64,000 nucleotides of DNA from Mugil cephalus (taxonomy: Eukaryota; Chordata; Actinopteri; Mugiliformes; Mugilidae): positions 372,001 to 436,000 of the forward strand of contig NC_061773.1 in the NCBI RefSeq assembly GCF_022458985.1, in the 5' to 3' direction. Under the pieces are notes generated by a model that worked only from the letters and a program-made list of their open reading frames with translations, did no database searches and was not told the DNA's origin. How positions within the stretch are numbered: the first letter of the stretch is position 1; each line of letters opens with the position of its first letter. Of this stretch, positions 44,197 through 53,891 are shown piece after piece. The position numbers were made by a program, and so were the translations under genes.

Positions 44197-44203
44197 CTTT
44201 ATA
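44197..44203 (-). promoter_or_regulatory. TATA box upstream of integrase
   Basis: On the minus strand CTATAAAGTCG lies ~45 bp before the first usable codon of the integrase frame, in the short gap after the accessory block. It may drive integrase or the leftward late genes. Confidence 0.4.
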
Positions 44204-44242
44204 GTTTATTAACAAAAGGCAGAAAAGAAATCATTATTATTA

Positions 44243-44716
44243 TTATTTCAACATTTTCCAGGTTTGGATGAGAACAGCGGCTGTGAATTTCCGATGTATA
44301 ATAACATGCAATGTTTGCAGCATTTGTAAGATATCATCACTCAGCCGATCTTGAACGTAATGGGACAATGCATCGACGATCAGAGCGTAAAGTGCCAACA
44401 GGTGAAACACATTCATTTCAACAGTTTCATCATCATTGATTATACCACAGAATGTATCCATCACAGAGCTTTCAAAGAATGATGTTACAGCCTTTTGCAC
44501 AAACACTTCCCATTCAACATTTGTAGCCCGAGCACGTACTAAATCCAAAAACATTTCTAATTTTTTAACTTCGTCAGGTTTCGGGCTACCGCTGATTTTA
44601 AATTTTTTATCATCGTTCACTTTTTTGGCAACAGCTTGCTCTAGTATAGCAGATAGCTCCCACACGATGTACCTCAGCCTCACAGCCCTGAACACTATTC
44701 TCAAACAATTCCCCAT
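44243..44716 (-). CDS. Helical accessory protein, possible Bcl-2-like
   Basis: An intact frame of 157 residues from the ATG at 44,716 (MGNCLRIVF); an in-frame ATG lies 16 codons further upstream. The sequence is almost all alpha-helical. Amphipathic helices flank a hydrophobic central helix (MNVFHLLALYALIVDALSHYV, residues ~103-123), preceded by FFESSVMDTFCG and an acidic turn. Some adintoviruses are reported to carry Bcl-2 homologues, and the length and central-helix layout fit that fold. The canonical BH1 NWGR string is absent, so this is a hypothesis. Confidence 0.35.
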   Translation of the reverse strand: MGNCLRIVFRAVRLRYIVWELSAILEQAVAKKVNDDKKFKISGSPKPDEVKKLEMFLDLVRARATNVEWEVFVQKAVTSFFESSVMDTFCGIINDDETVEMNVFHLLALYALIVDALSHYVQDRLSDDILQMLQTLHVIIHRKFTAAVLIQTWKMLK

Positions 44717-44828
44717 GGTAAAGAACAAAAAACAACAACGACAAAGATGTAGATAAATGCACATACAAACTCAAAAAAGTAATCTAAAGATGAATGTGTT
44801 CTAAATTTAAAATTTATTCTGGCGGTTT

Positions 44829-45485
44829 TCAGGCTCCTCTCCAGGTATCGGCGACCATACGAAGTAGAGCTATTTCCATGATGTACTCTCCAACCAGCGA
44901 ATCGTACAGCTCACCGATTGTCTCAAAGATATTCTCACAGGACCTCAGGTCATGTAGCATGGCTTCAGCCGCACCTTGAATTCTGGATTTATCAACGGAG
45001 ATACGAAGGCTAGTCAGCAGCTGCTGCAGGGCTGGTATAAACTTCGGTGTCCAGAGTCTCCTCATCAGCCGGTGAAAGTGACTCCTGTAGAAGAAGCTGG
45101 GGACCTCAAAGAGGCACTCATGGTTCGTCTGGCTAGGGTGGTCTACCTGACAACCGAAGCAGATCTCACGACGAAACTCCTGCAGGACAATGTTCAGCAG
45201 ATGGATGATCCCGGCTTTAATATTTTCTTGGAGGGTGGAATACAGCACCCCAGCATCCAGCTGGTCTTCAGTAGTAGGCTTGGGGAGGCACACCGCAGAG
45301 CTCTCCTCTTCTTCTACGCCTGACCCAGGAGATGAAGGCGGAGTGGATGGTGGAGTCTCCTCTTCCTCTTCCTCTTCCTCTTCCTCTTCCTCTACGAAAG
45401 GAGATGAAGGAGGAGTGGGTGGTAGAGTCACCTCTTCCTCTACGAGAGGAGACGGAGGTGGAGTTGAGTCAAAGGCGAGAGACAT
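44829..45485 (-). CDS. Accessory protein with acidic/Pro repeats and zinc-like motif
   Basis: A 218-residue intact frame from the ATG at 45,485 (MSLAFDST); the open frame further upstream has only a TTG. Residues 1-75 alternate proline-serine clusters (TPPPSP, PPTPPSSP, PPSTPPSSP) with acidic runs. One of these is a poly-Glu tract from a CTTCCT-type codon repeat (~45,359-45,395). The C-terminal domain contains CFGCQVDHPSQTNHECL, with Cys/His spacing C-x2-C-x3-H-x4-H-x-C suited to metal binding. A helical region follows. The layout recalls small DNA-virus regulatory proteins, but I see no LxCxE motif and assign no function. Confidence 0.5.
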   Translation of the reverse strand: MSLAFDSTPPPSPLVEEEVTLPPTPPSSPFVEEEEEEEEEEEETPPSTPPSSPGSGVEEEESSAVCLPKPTTEDQLDAGVLYSTLQENIKAGIIHLLNIVLQEFRREICFGCQVDHPSQTNHECLFEVPSFFYRSHFHRLMRRLWTPKFIPALQQLLTSLRISVDKSRIQGAAEAMLHDLRSCENIFETIGELYDSLVGEYIMEIALLRMVADTWRGA

Positions 45486-45592
45486 GATGCTCAAAGTTGA
45501 AGTTGGTGTCTTCTTCGGACCTGGGGCTCGGGTGTTCAAATTTATGCTGTGGTCAGGGAAGTGAGCGGGTTGGGGGGAGTGGCCTTGTAGTC

Positions 45593-45826
45593 CTAAAACA
45601 GATGAGAAATGTCTTTTCTCACCAGCGTCACATCTTTCCAGAGGCGACTGTTTTGGAATAGAGCGGTGATGCGATCGGCCGATTCATCCAGCATCTTCAT
45701 CCACTCAACAACCGGCACACTCAGGCACCTGAGAAATACCCCATTTTCAGAGCTGAAACGGTCCAGCACCAGGTGGCCGTCTGGACTTTTCTTCCCGTGC
45801 ATCTCCAATTTTACTCGTAAAACCAT
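45593..45826 (-). CDS. Small accessory frame overlapping the outermost gene
   Basis: 77 codons opening at the ATG at 45,826, overlapping the end of the next frame by 16 bp in another phase. It has VEWMKMLDESADRITALF and DVTLVRKDISHLF. It could be a separate overlapping gene or the displaced C-terminus of the 46,221 gene after a frameshift. No family is recognised. Confidence 0.35.
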   Translation of the reverse strand: MVLRVKLEMHGKKSPDGHLVLDRFSSENGVFLRCLSVPVVEWMKMLDESADRITALFQNSRLWKDVTLVRKDISHLF

Positions 45827-46221
45827 TTACTGGAGCTGTCAGATTTGGTCTCCCATATTATCTTGATGAATTTTTTGATTTCTTCTTCTCCCTCATGGAA
45901 CTCAAAGGCATCCCCCTCCTCCTTCAAATGGACTTCTCCCTCTTCGTTTAGCATGACACAAGATGGAATGCTCTCGCCTCTCATGCATCTGGCCACCAAG
46001 CCGTTCAGTACTCCCCAGTCATTGGAAGTGATTATGGCATTCGGTGTGTCAGGACTGAAGGTTTGTCCCGGATAGAGATGATACATACAGACTTCAGCGG
46101 TGTGATAGTTGAAAGAATAGCCAAATTTCTCACCCGTCTCCAAACGCCACTCTTCCTGGAGAGGGCCCGTTGGCGGCTACTGGAATCTGCACTTAAACAC
46201 CATCAGTTTTCTCGGCGCCAT
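45811..46221 (-). pseudogene. Outermost right-end gene with in-frame TAG
   Basis: The likely start is the ATG at 46,221 (MAPRKLMVFKCRFQ), followed at once by an in-frame TAG (46,177-46,179). The frame then runs open to a TAA at 45,811, giving VCMYHLYPGQTFSPDTPNA and an acidic C-terminal stretch (EGEEEIKKFIKIIWE). Without the TAG the product would be ~136 residues. Because the frame remains open past the TAG, the stop looks recent or is bypassed by splicing; a CTCTCCAG acceptor lies just after it. Function is unknown. Confidence 0.4.
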
Positions 46222-46435
46222 CCCTGGCAAGGCTTCCTGAATGACGCTCACAGGCGTCTCACTAATGATACCGGATGTGTAAGTTCTCTTGCTCATTTTT
46301 ATTTTTCAAGTCAGGCGCGGACTGGAGAATGGACTACAACGATCTTCGGTTATCATTAGCTTTTCACTTGGCCGGAAGCATGGGCGGGGTCGGGTGGCAT
46401 CACGTGACTTTCATAGAAACATGTCTGTGTGTCTG

Positions 46436-46439
46436 TGTC

Positions 46440-46470
<31 letters not shown>
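46436..46470. repeat. (TG)n microsatellite inside the right end
   Basis: TG run between the outermost gene and the right TIR. Confidence 0.9.
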
Positions 46471-46471
<1 letters not shown>

Positions 46472-46514
46472 TGACTGGGGTCTGCGCGCGTGTGTATCTG
46501 CCTATGTGTGTGAC

Positions 46515-46787
46515 TGGGGGGTCGTGACCCCGCTGACTCATCTTAAAAAGATTCTCACACAGACCCCGACTTCCTACCTCCAAGGAAAGTGAAATGCCAC
46601 AACATCCAATCAACGTTGGTTACGCCCACCTTGAAAGTTGCTGACGCCCACTTCCTCAGTCACGCCCACTTCCTCAGTCACGCCCACTTTGAAAATTGCT
46701 GACACACACTTGATCGGTCACGCCCACTTTGATCCATCAAATTCATTCGATTAAAAAGTGACAGATGGTGTTTTTCTTTATTTTTTT
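46515..46787. repeat. Right terminal inverted repeat of copy B
   Basis: Complement of the left TIR: begins GGGGTCGTGACCCCGCTGAC, contains five CGCCCAC motifs and ends GGTGTTTTTCTTTATTTTTTT. It carries one unit of the 66-bp repeat where the left end has five. Confidence 0.9.
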
Positions 46788-47140
46788 AGCATGTGTGTAT
46801 CTGCAAATATTCCTGTGCATGTGAATTTTCTACAAGTTGAACTATTTTAGTATTATGGCAAGCATACTAAAGATGAGAGTGCTTTACATTATGCCCAACA
46901 GTGTGTGGTTGTTTAGACAAAAATCTGGTAATATGCATGATGTGTGTGCCACTTGGTGCAAAAGTTTGATTTTGACAATGCTATATGCAGTTTTGGTTGG
47001 AGTGCTTTATTTTGCAGGCTATAGGAGATATTTTGCAGTTTGGGTGTGTGGTTCTGTGAATTGTGTTAAGTGTTTTAATAAAAAAACCCACTAGTTTGAA
47101 AAATTGTGTTTTAGCAATTGGAAAAAAACTGTGGATTCCA
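46788..47140 (+). mobile_element. IS630-like transposon 3' part beyond copy B
   Basis: Starts with the right target duplication AGCATG and continues the 3' non-coding sequence of the transposon whose coding part lies at 31,558-32,618. It includes phrases typical of that family such as TATGCAGTTTTGGTTGGAGTGC. It shows that copy B inserted into a pre-existing transposon. Confidence 0.5.
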
Positions 47141-47559
47141 GATTGCAATAAATTCATTAGTTCATTTTTTGATTTAAGCAGATGATTTTCCCATTGATAT
47201 TTAATCCGTAAGTACATTTTTCCAAAGTGGGATGTTGACTGTGTTCCTTGATTTCCAGTTCATGGAAAAGCGATGATTAAGGTTAAGGAGAGGTTTCTGT
47301 TGGATGCGTTGTTTAGACTGATATTAGATGTGTCACCTAGTAAGCAGAGTTGAGGCAGTAATGGGATGTGGCAGCCTAAAACAGAGGAAAGACTGTCAAA
47401 GTCATACCAGAATGTTTTAATTGGTGTGCATTCCCATGCGGCCTATAGGTGTCTGTAGTGTTTTGTGTGCAGTGTGGACAAATATTAGACTTTGTGAAAC
47501 CCATTTAAAACATATTTTTACCCTGTGTGGTGTACTCAGTGAATAACTTTATATTGTAC

Positions 47560-48410
47560 GAGTTGTTACAAGGTGTTTTTACAGATTTGTGTCGGGATCA
47601 GGGGGAATCTGTCACACTGCGGTGTGGTCATGTCTTATTTTGGTGTGTTTGTCTCGTCATTTCCTGCCTTATTTTGGAAAGTAAGTTTCCTCTCGTTTCA
47701 GGTCACTTGTCCTTCCTCATGTGTCACCAGTCTAATTGCCTTCCCTGATTCATTAATTGTGTCCACCTGGTGCTCCCTTCCCTCCATGTGTTTAAGTAGT
47801 CTGCGTCTCCCTTGTCTTGTGCCAGTGTGTTCATAATTTTTGTCTGTTCTACCCATGCCACAGTCTGCCTTGCCACGCCGCCTTGAGTTTACCTCGAAAG
47901 AGTGATTTTTCTTTGTAACATCCTTGCTTAGTTCTAGTGATTAGGTTTCTGTTCAGAGATAGCAGTTTTTTTCCCTCCTTCAGGAGTGATTTTGTGTTTA
48001 GTCTTTCTTTGCTTATCCTCCCATTATTTTTGGAGTGATTCTTTGTTTTCCTAGTTTTCTTAACCATGTTTTGCTTCCTCCCTTTTGGAGTGCCTTTTGT
48101 TTGTCAGGGTTTTATTTTTCCCCTCCCATTAGTCAGGTTAGTTTGTTCGTTAGTGTAGTTAGTATTGTGAGTTTCCACCCTTTTGGAGCGCCTTTTGTTT
48201 GTAAGCTTTCATAGCTGTGAGTATCTTTGTTTTTTTTTTTCCTGATTTTACTTTGATAAGATTTCATAGCCATGTCAGGAGTTTGTTTTATAGCACTTTT
48301 ATTTACACGCTGTTCGAGTATCCTCACCCAGTTGATTCTGTGAAATAAAGTCACCTTAACTGCCACTCCTCTGCATCTGAGTCCTGCTTTGAGCCTGGCC
48401 TGACAGAATC
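47560..48410 (+). mobile_element. LTR-like retroelement remnant
   Basis: The 3' end GTGAAATAAAGTCACC...CATCTGAGTCCTGCTTTGAGCCTGGCCTGACAG resembles fish Gypsy-type LTR ends with their poly(A) signal. No retroviral gene is present. The exact 5' boundary is not visible. Confidence 0.35.
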
Positions 48411-48419
48411 TGAAGATCT

Positions 48420-49440
48420 ATTTTTGATTTTTTTTTTTTTTTTTTTTTTAAAAAGTATTGATGTTGAATAATTCAGATGTTATTTAATGTAAGATAGCTG
48501 AGTTAATGCAGACAACAGACATTTCTGCCTTAATTCAACATTCTAAGAAATAATTCATGGGGTTAGTAAGTATAGCTTAAAATTAAGAGCTGTTTCTGCA
48601 CAAAAAAAAAAAAATGTTATGTGTATATATTATGAGTAGCTAATTTAACGTGTTGGTCTAAATGAAAATAAATGTCCCAACTCTATAGTACATGAATTTT
48701 CAACTTATATTTCTGCCTTAATTCAACATAGAGGTGTATTCAGTGAGCACAACTTAAAATTAATTCTGACTTACATTAATAACTAAAGCAATGTCCAAGC
48801 ATGAGCAAGTTTAAGAAGTGGTACAAACACATGGTGTTCACCAGGCATAGGGAAGAAGGAAGGTATGAATATGTCTAAATATACATGTTAGGGCTAGGTT
48901 AGTTTTGAGCATGGAAACGTGTGAAAAAACAAACACAGGAAGTCAATGTTAAATGGATAAAATAAGCATAAGCAAGGCTTCTTCCTACTGCTTTTCGATC
49001 ATATTAGGTAAAAATTGTTCAAATATTGTTTTCTTGTTTTTTTTGTATTAAATGTTTGAAATAAAGATTTAATTCATTCATCCATTCTTAAGTTATTGTA
49101 CTAAAAAAATAAACATTTTTTGAGTAGACTGAAAGGAAAAGAAATAAGAATAACTAGGAATAATTTGCTGCTTTCTCCTATAACTGGCAGCCTCCTGGCA
49201 GTAGCTCAGGAGGCTGAGGTAGAGCTCTGTCCATTATGTCTGGTGGTTGGTGAGTTGGCAGCCATGTGTCCATCATTCTGCCCCAGGGCAGCTGTGACTA
49301 CTGATGTCGTTTATTTATCTATGATAAAGCTATAGAGTTCTGGGAGCTAACTATTTGGCTAACAACTATGGGCAACTAACTAATTAACCTGGGGCTGTTG
49401 TGCCCCAGGATGGTAGAATAGTCAGGAACAAGCAACATGG
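48420..49440. other. No gene recognised
   Basis: AT-rich DNA with poly-T (48,428-48,449) and poly-A runs. An ATTTCTGCCTTAATTCAACA string repeats at about 48,520 and 48,710. No coding potential is seen. Confidence 0.5.
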
Positions 49441-49469
49441 AAATCTTAGGATTCCCAAAGATCCCGCAA

Positions 49470-50510
49470 GATGGCAATTCAATTTCAGTTTTATAGCGCC
49501 AATAACAATACAAATTGTCTCAAGACGCTTCACAAAAACCAGCCTGAAACCCCCAGAGCAGCCTGAGGGCGACGGTGGCAAGGAAAAACTCCCTTTTAAC
49601 AGGAAGAAACCTTGAGCAGAACCCAGCTCATATGGAGGGACCCATCTGCCGAAGGCCAGCCAGGTAGAAACAGAGAAGATAGAGAGAAAGAAGATAAACA
49701 AACGTCTGAGTGAGGAAGGGGGAGTGAGACACAGTGGTTAGTAATAGAAAATAAAATTATAAGATATTAGAGGACAGGAGCCAAAAAAGAAAGAGGAGAG
49801 GACATGTCCTCAGTGCATTGTTCCTCTGTAGCCTAGGCCTATAGCAACATAACTAAGGAATGGTTAAGTCCAGCCCTAACTATAAGCTTTGTCTAAATGG
49901 AAAGTCTTAAGCCTGACCTTAAAAGTAGAGACTGTGTCTGCCTCCCGAACCCAAACTGGGAGCTGGTTCCACAGGAGAGGAGCCTGATAGCTAAAGGCTC
50001 TATCTCCCATTCTACTTTTAGAAACTCTATGAATCACAAGTAGACCTGCACTTAGAGATCATAGTGATCTGTTGGGACAATATGGTTCTATGAGGTCTAT
50101 CAGATATGATGGAGCTAGGCCTTTCAAGGCCTTGTATGTAAGGAGGAGGATTTTAAATTCAATTATTTTTAAAGGGAGCCAATGAAGAGAAGCTAAAACT
50201 GGAGTAATATGATCTCTTTTGCTAATTCCTGTCAGTGCTCTTGCTACAGTGTTTTGAATCAGTTGAAGGCTTTTTAAAGAGCTATTTGGAGCCAAACAGT
50301 AACGAGTTACAATAATCCAGCCTGGAAGACACAAATGCATGAACTAGTTTTTCCGCATCACTCTGAGAAAGGATGTTCCTAATTTTGATGATATTATGAA
50401 GGTGAAAGAAAGCAGTCCTGGTTACCTGCTTTATGTGAGAATTAAAGGACATATCCTGGAAAAACCAAGGTTTTTCACAGTAGTACTGGAGGCCAAGGCA
50501 ATGCCATCCA
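49470..50510 (-). mobile_element. LINE 3' fragment
   Basis: The minus strand encodes the polymerase tail: SLKSLQLIQNTVARALTGI, DHITPVLASLHWLP and FKILLLTYKALKGLAPSYL. The 5' plus-strand border (TTTTATAGCGCC...GGAAAAACTCCCTTTTAACAGG) is a very common teleost LINE-associated 3' sequence. It is truncated and broken by stops. Confidence 0.7.
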
Positions 50511-50511
50511 A

Positions 50512-50532
50512 CCCCCCCCCCCCCCCCCCCCC
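50512..50532. repeat. Poly(C) tract
   Basis: 21 consecutive cytosines at the border of the LINE fragment. Confidence 0.95.
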
Positions 50533-50539
50533 AAGAACA

Positions 50540-53500
50540 GATACAATCTTATTTTGGCAATTGTGACTTTATTTTATAGGATGCAGCAGCATTGTTTTTG
50601 ACAGACAGATTACACGCACTAGAACAGGCAGAAATGTCATGCATTTTGAAATACCGCCCACTAACACTTACGCCCGGTTTTGTCTCGTCAACGAAAACTA
50701 ACACACATCTCGTCACGTTTTAGTCATCAAAGAGTCATGTTTAGCTCGTCACTGTCTCGTTACCGTCATGATAAAAAGGGGCGTTGATGAAATAATTTCG
50801 TCATCATTGTTGAAGAAAACAGCACACTTCCAAGGATATGTCTCATTTATTTGTCTGCCTTGTCTGCATTTGTCTACATAGTTAAAAAACCAAAGGGTGT
50901 CAACATTATATGAGATTGATGCAGTTATATTCTTGCAGCTGAATATTTTATTACTTCAGTGCTGTGTAGATCTCTGGAGAGATGGGAGAGTCCAGGGGGG
51001 TAAGGGTGTCCCAATAGAGGAGAGACGTCTGCGGTAAGACACATATTCATAGAGTAAAAGAACAGTTGAGCCCTTATTAGACGGGAGTCATCAATTCTTC
51101 TTGATGTGGCCCAGCACGGGTTGGCAGGTGACTCACGCATGTATGTGGGCATTCCCTAAATATGAGTGAGACCAAGACTGCTTCCTCAGTCTAGTGTCTA
51201 GAAGAACAGGTCTTTCTTGATCCTAGGATTGAAAAACTAGTGTAACCATCTCCCATGGGATCTATAAAGGTCCATTAAGTTAGGGTTGACTTAAGTCGGG
51301 ACATTAAGGCAACCCCTCGCACAAGACATTGAGTCACATGTGACTCTTTTGGAGAAGACTGCCGTGTCTTGTAATGTTGTATGTGCTGAGTTCAGGCCCA
51401 CGTCTTTTGGTTTCCCCCAGAGTCACCTGGGATCTTCTAGTCAAGGCCTCCATTGGTCACCTGTGTTTATCACAATGGTGTAAAGCATGGCTTGAGATCT
51501 GATAAAGAAGGCTATAAAAAGAGCTCAGCTTCTTTGTCTTAGGTGGAAGTTATGTGCTTGATGACATGTCCTGTACAATGTGAGTCCATGTCTTCATGGC
51601 TATATCCTACAGTCTAGAAGCTATTTTCAGACTCTGGACACACTGAATGAAAGGGGGCCAAGTGGGTTCAATTTGCATTTTGTCATACATTACGGATTCG
51701 TCTGTATGTCAAGAAAAAAGTTCAAGCCTTCTGGAGTGATGTATTATATTGTCATTAATTAAAAGATAATAAAAGATAATATATTCACAGTATAAAACAG
51801 AAAACAGTCAGACATCTTCAGACCCTAACCCTAACCCTTTTCCCAAAACTGAGTAACACGGAGTGTTATATGAGTTTGTCTATGAGCATAGGATATCTTG
51901 AGTAATAGGAGCAGTGACCAGGACCAAGCTTGTTCATGGTCACATCTATGAATCCTGAAGTTTTACTGTGATTAGAAACAATATGAAATAATATGAAAAA
52001 GGAACTTTTTTGCAGAACTTGTGGAAATGAAGCAATAAAACCAACACTTCAACACAGAGTTGATGGGACTCTTCAGTTGTGAGATATTTTTTCCTGTCAC
52101 ATTATACATAGTTATTTGATCAGAAATATTGATTACTGTTGAATAGCTCTGAAAATTAATACTTTCTTTAATACTATCCCAATGTTACTGTTGGGCTCAT
52201 TGAGGCTTGTTTTTTTTTTTGTTTGTTTTTTTTATTTCCCCATCACGCTAAGTTGACCCATCTTTCCTATATATGGATATGTGGTATCTGTATGTACACA
52301 TGCCTATATACATAATGACATGAATATGTGTTTCTAATCGTGGCCATTGTGTCTGAAAATAGCATCTCCAGTCTGCGGTTTACTGAGACACATACTTGCA
52401 CTTCCCCAGAGTCAGTGGTTGGGGGCCACCAAGGGCGTAGCCCTGTCTGGTCTGGACCAGAAGCCCTGTTCTCATGACACATGACCTACAGCACATCCTG
52501 TAGTCAGCCCCACTGCAGTCTTGTGCAAGGTTTGACTGTGATCACGGATGATACACCCTGCTGTAGATTTCCATGTTTCTGAAAATGTCAGTTTTAAATG
52601 CCACACTGATTCCTTAGAAGAAAGCCAAGTGTTTCAACACCATGGAGTTTGTAGCTGTGTAGTGTTTACATGGTTACATGGTGGCCCCCTCTCCTGGTCA
52701 TTTTTCATGCTGTGCAAACGACTGTCTGAAATGTAGTTTTGCACTGTGTGTCGTAAAAAGTGTCACATTAGTGAGAGAGAAGCCAGGACAACAACATGGA
52801 CTCAAACAAAACCTCCTCACTCTCTAAAACTGACATGATTATGATAAACTGCTATATGCTGAAAGAAACTGTGACGACTAAAATTACTTTAGGACAAATC
52901 CGAACAGGAAGGATGCAACAAATTATTATCTATCTATAAATATTTTGCAATGCATGACAGTAATATGATTTCTACTTGCAGTACTTTGTATGTCACTATA
53001 TTGAGAAGCATTCCAGCTAAGTAATGACATTACTTAGCTACTTGGCTTATTTGGGAGTTATCTGTCTTACCAGCAGTACCCACATCTCTCTGAAACAATC
53101 TCTTAATGACCTCTGACCCTTATTTTCTCATTTGAATGACAGTTAAGTAATGCTGACATCTTATTGTTATCAGAGGTACACTTCCTTATATGGTGCAGTC
53201 AGCTTTAACACCTGTGTGTGTGACACACCATTAGTCACTTTCAGTATTTGTGCCATTTCTTGTTTGACTTGGTGCAGAAATAAACTTGATAGTAAAATCT
53301 CTGAGAAAGATAATGCCAGGTCCATAGCTGAAAAGAACAATCATTCAAGATCTTAATAACTGAGTTTTATAAAAGGATATTTCAGGCGCATTTCAATAAC
53401 AAAAAAAATGTATGTCATCAAATTGATCATACAGCGAAATATAGTGTGTGATAAAATATTCGGGCTTTTGTTCTCAACAAATCCCAGTCATGGCTTCTAA

Positions 53501-53890
53501 CAAATCCATGTCAAATGCAAAAATATATCAACCAATAATAAATAAATAATCTTCAGAGTGGCAAAAAAATAGTTAAATAAGTTAATAAATTACACATGTT
53601 CATTATGTACCTAACAAGAGCACTTTGAGGTAAATTAAGAGCAGTATAAGCAGAAAATAATGTAAATTATTGCAATTCAATTTATAAAAAAAAGAATAGA
53701 AAATATTTTATCTGTTTATTTACATAATAATTCCTGAAGAACCTGAAGTGAGGTTATTGCTTTTATCAAAAAGGCAAGGGAAGGAGACGTGCATGTGACA
53801 AGCCAGAGAAGATGTAAGCTTTTCTCTGACTTTGACGTATGAACTACCAAAAAAATGTCAAAATAAGAAACAGACGGTGCCTATTTCCCT
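50540..53890. other. Non-coding 3' flank of scrt
   Basis: No gene is recognised. A short telomere-like CCCTAACCCTAACCC lies at ~51,822-51,836. Part of this stretch must be the scrt 3' UTR (the gene runs leftward). No conserved element can be named without comparison. Confidence 0.5.
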
Positions 53891-53891
53891 T

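Larger units (their letters stand above)
32619..46787. mobile_element. Polinton/Maverick (endogenous adintovirus-type) copy B
   Basis: A 14,169-bp element with both TIRs, the AGCATG duplication and the Polinton gene set: retroviral-type integrase, protein-primed DNA polymerase B, A32/FtsK-like packaging ATPase, adenain-like protease, major capsid protein, penton and pX-like protein. Two gene sets converge near 40.85 kb. The mix of integrase with double-jelly-roll capsid genes defines Polintons and the related adintoviruses. Multiple inactivating lesions show that it is a decaying insertion. Confidence 0.95.

Noticed and set aside
45349..45535. LxCxE retinoblastoma-binding motif in the accessory protein
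   Set aside because: Looked for because such proteins sometimes carry it; no L-x-C-x-E string is present.
44976..45564. Plus-strand open frames opposite the accessory genes (e.g. 45,190-45,564 with a serine run)
   Set aside because: They are the complement of the poly-Glu/proline-rich gene; the Ser run is the antisense of the Glu codons.
51820..51836. Telomere repeat suggesting a chromosome end
   Set aside because: Only two to three units inside unique DNA; also seen within the interspersed repeat at 57.0 kb.
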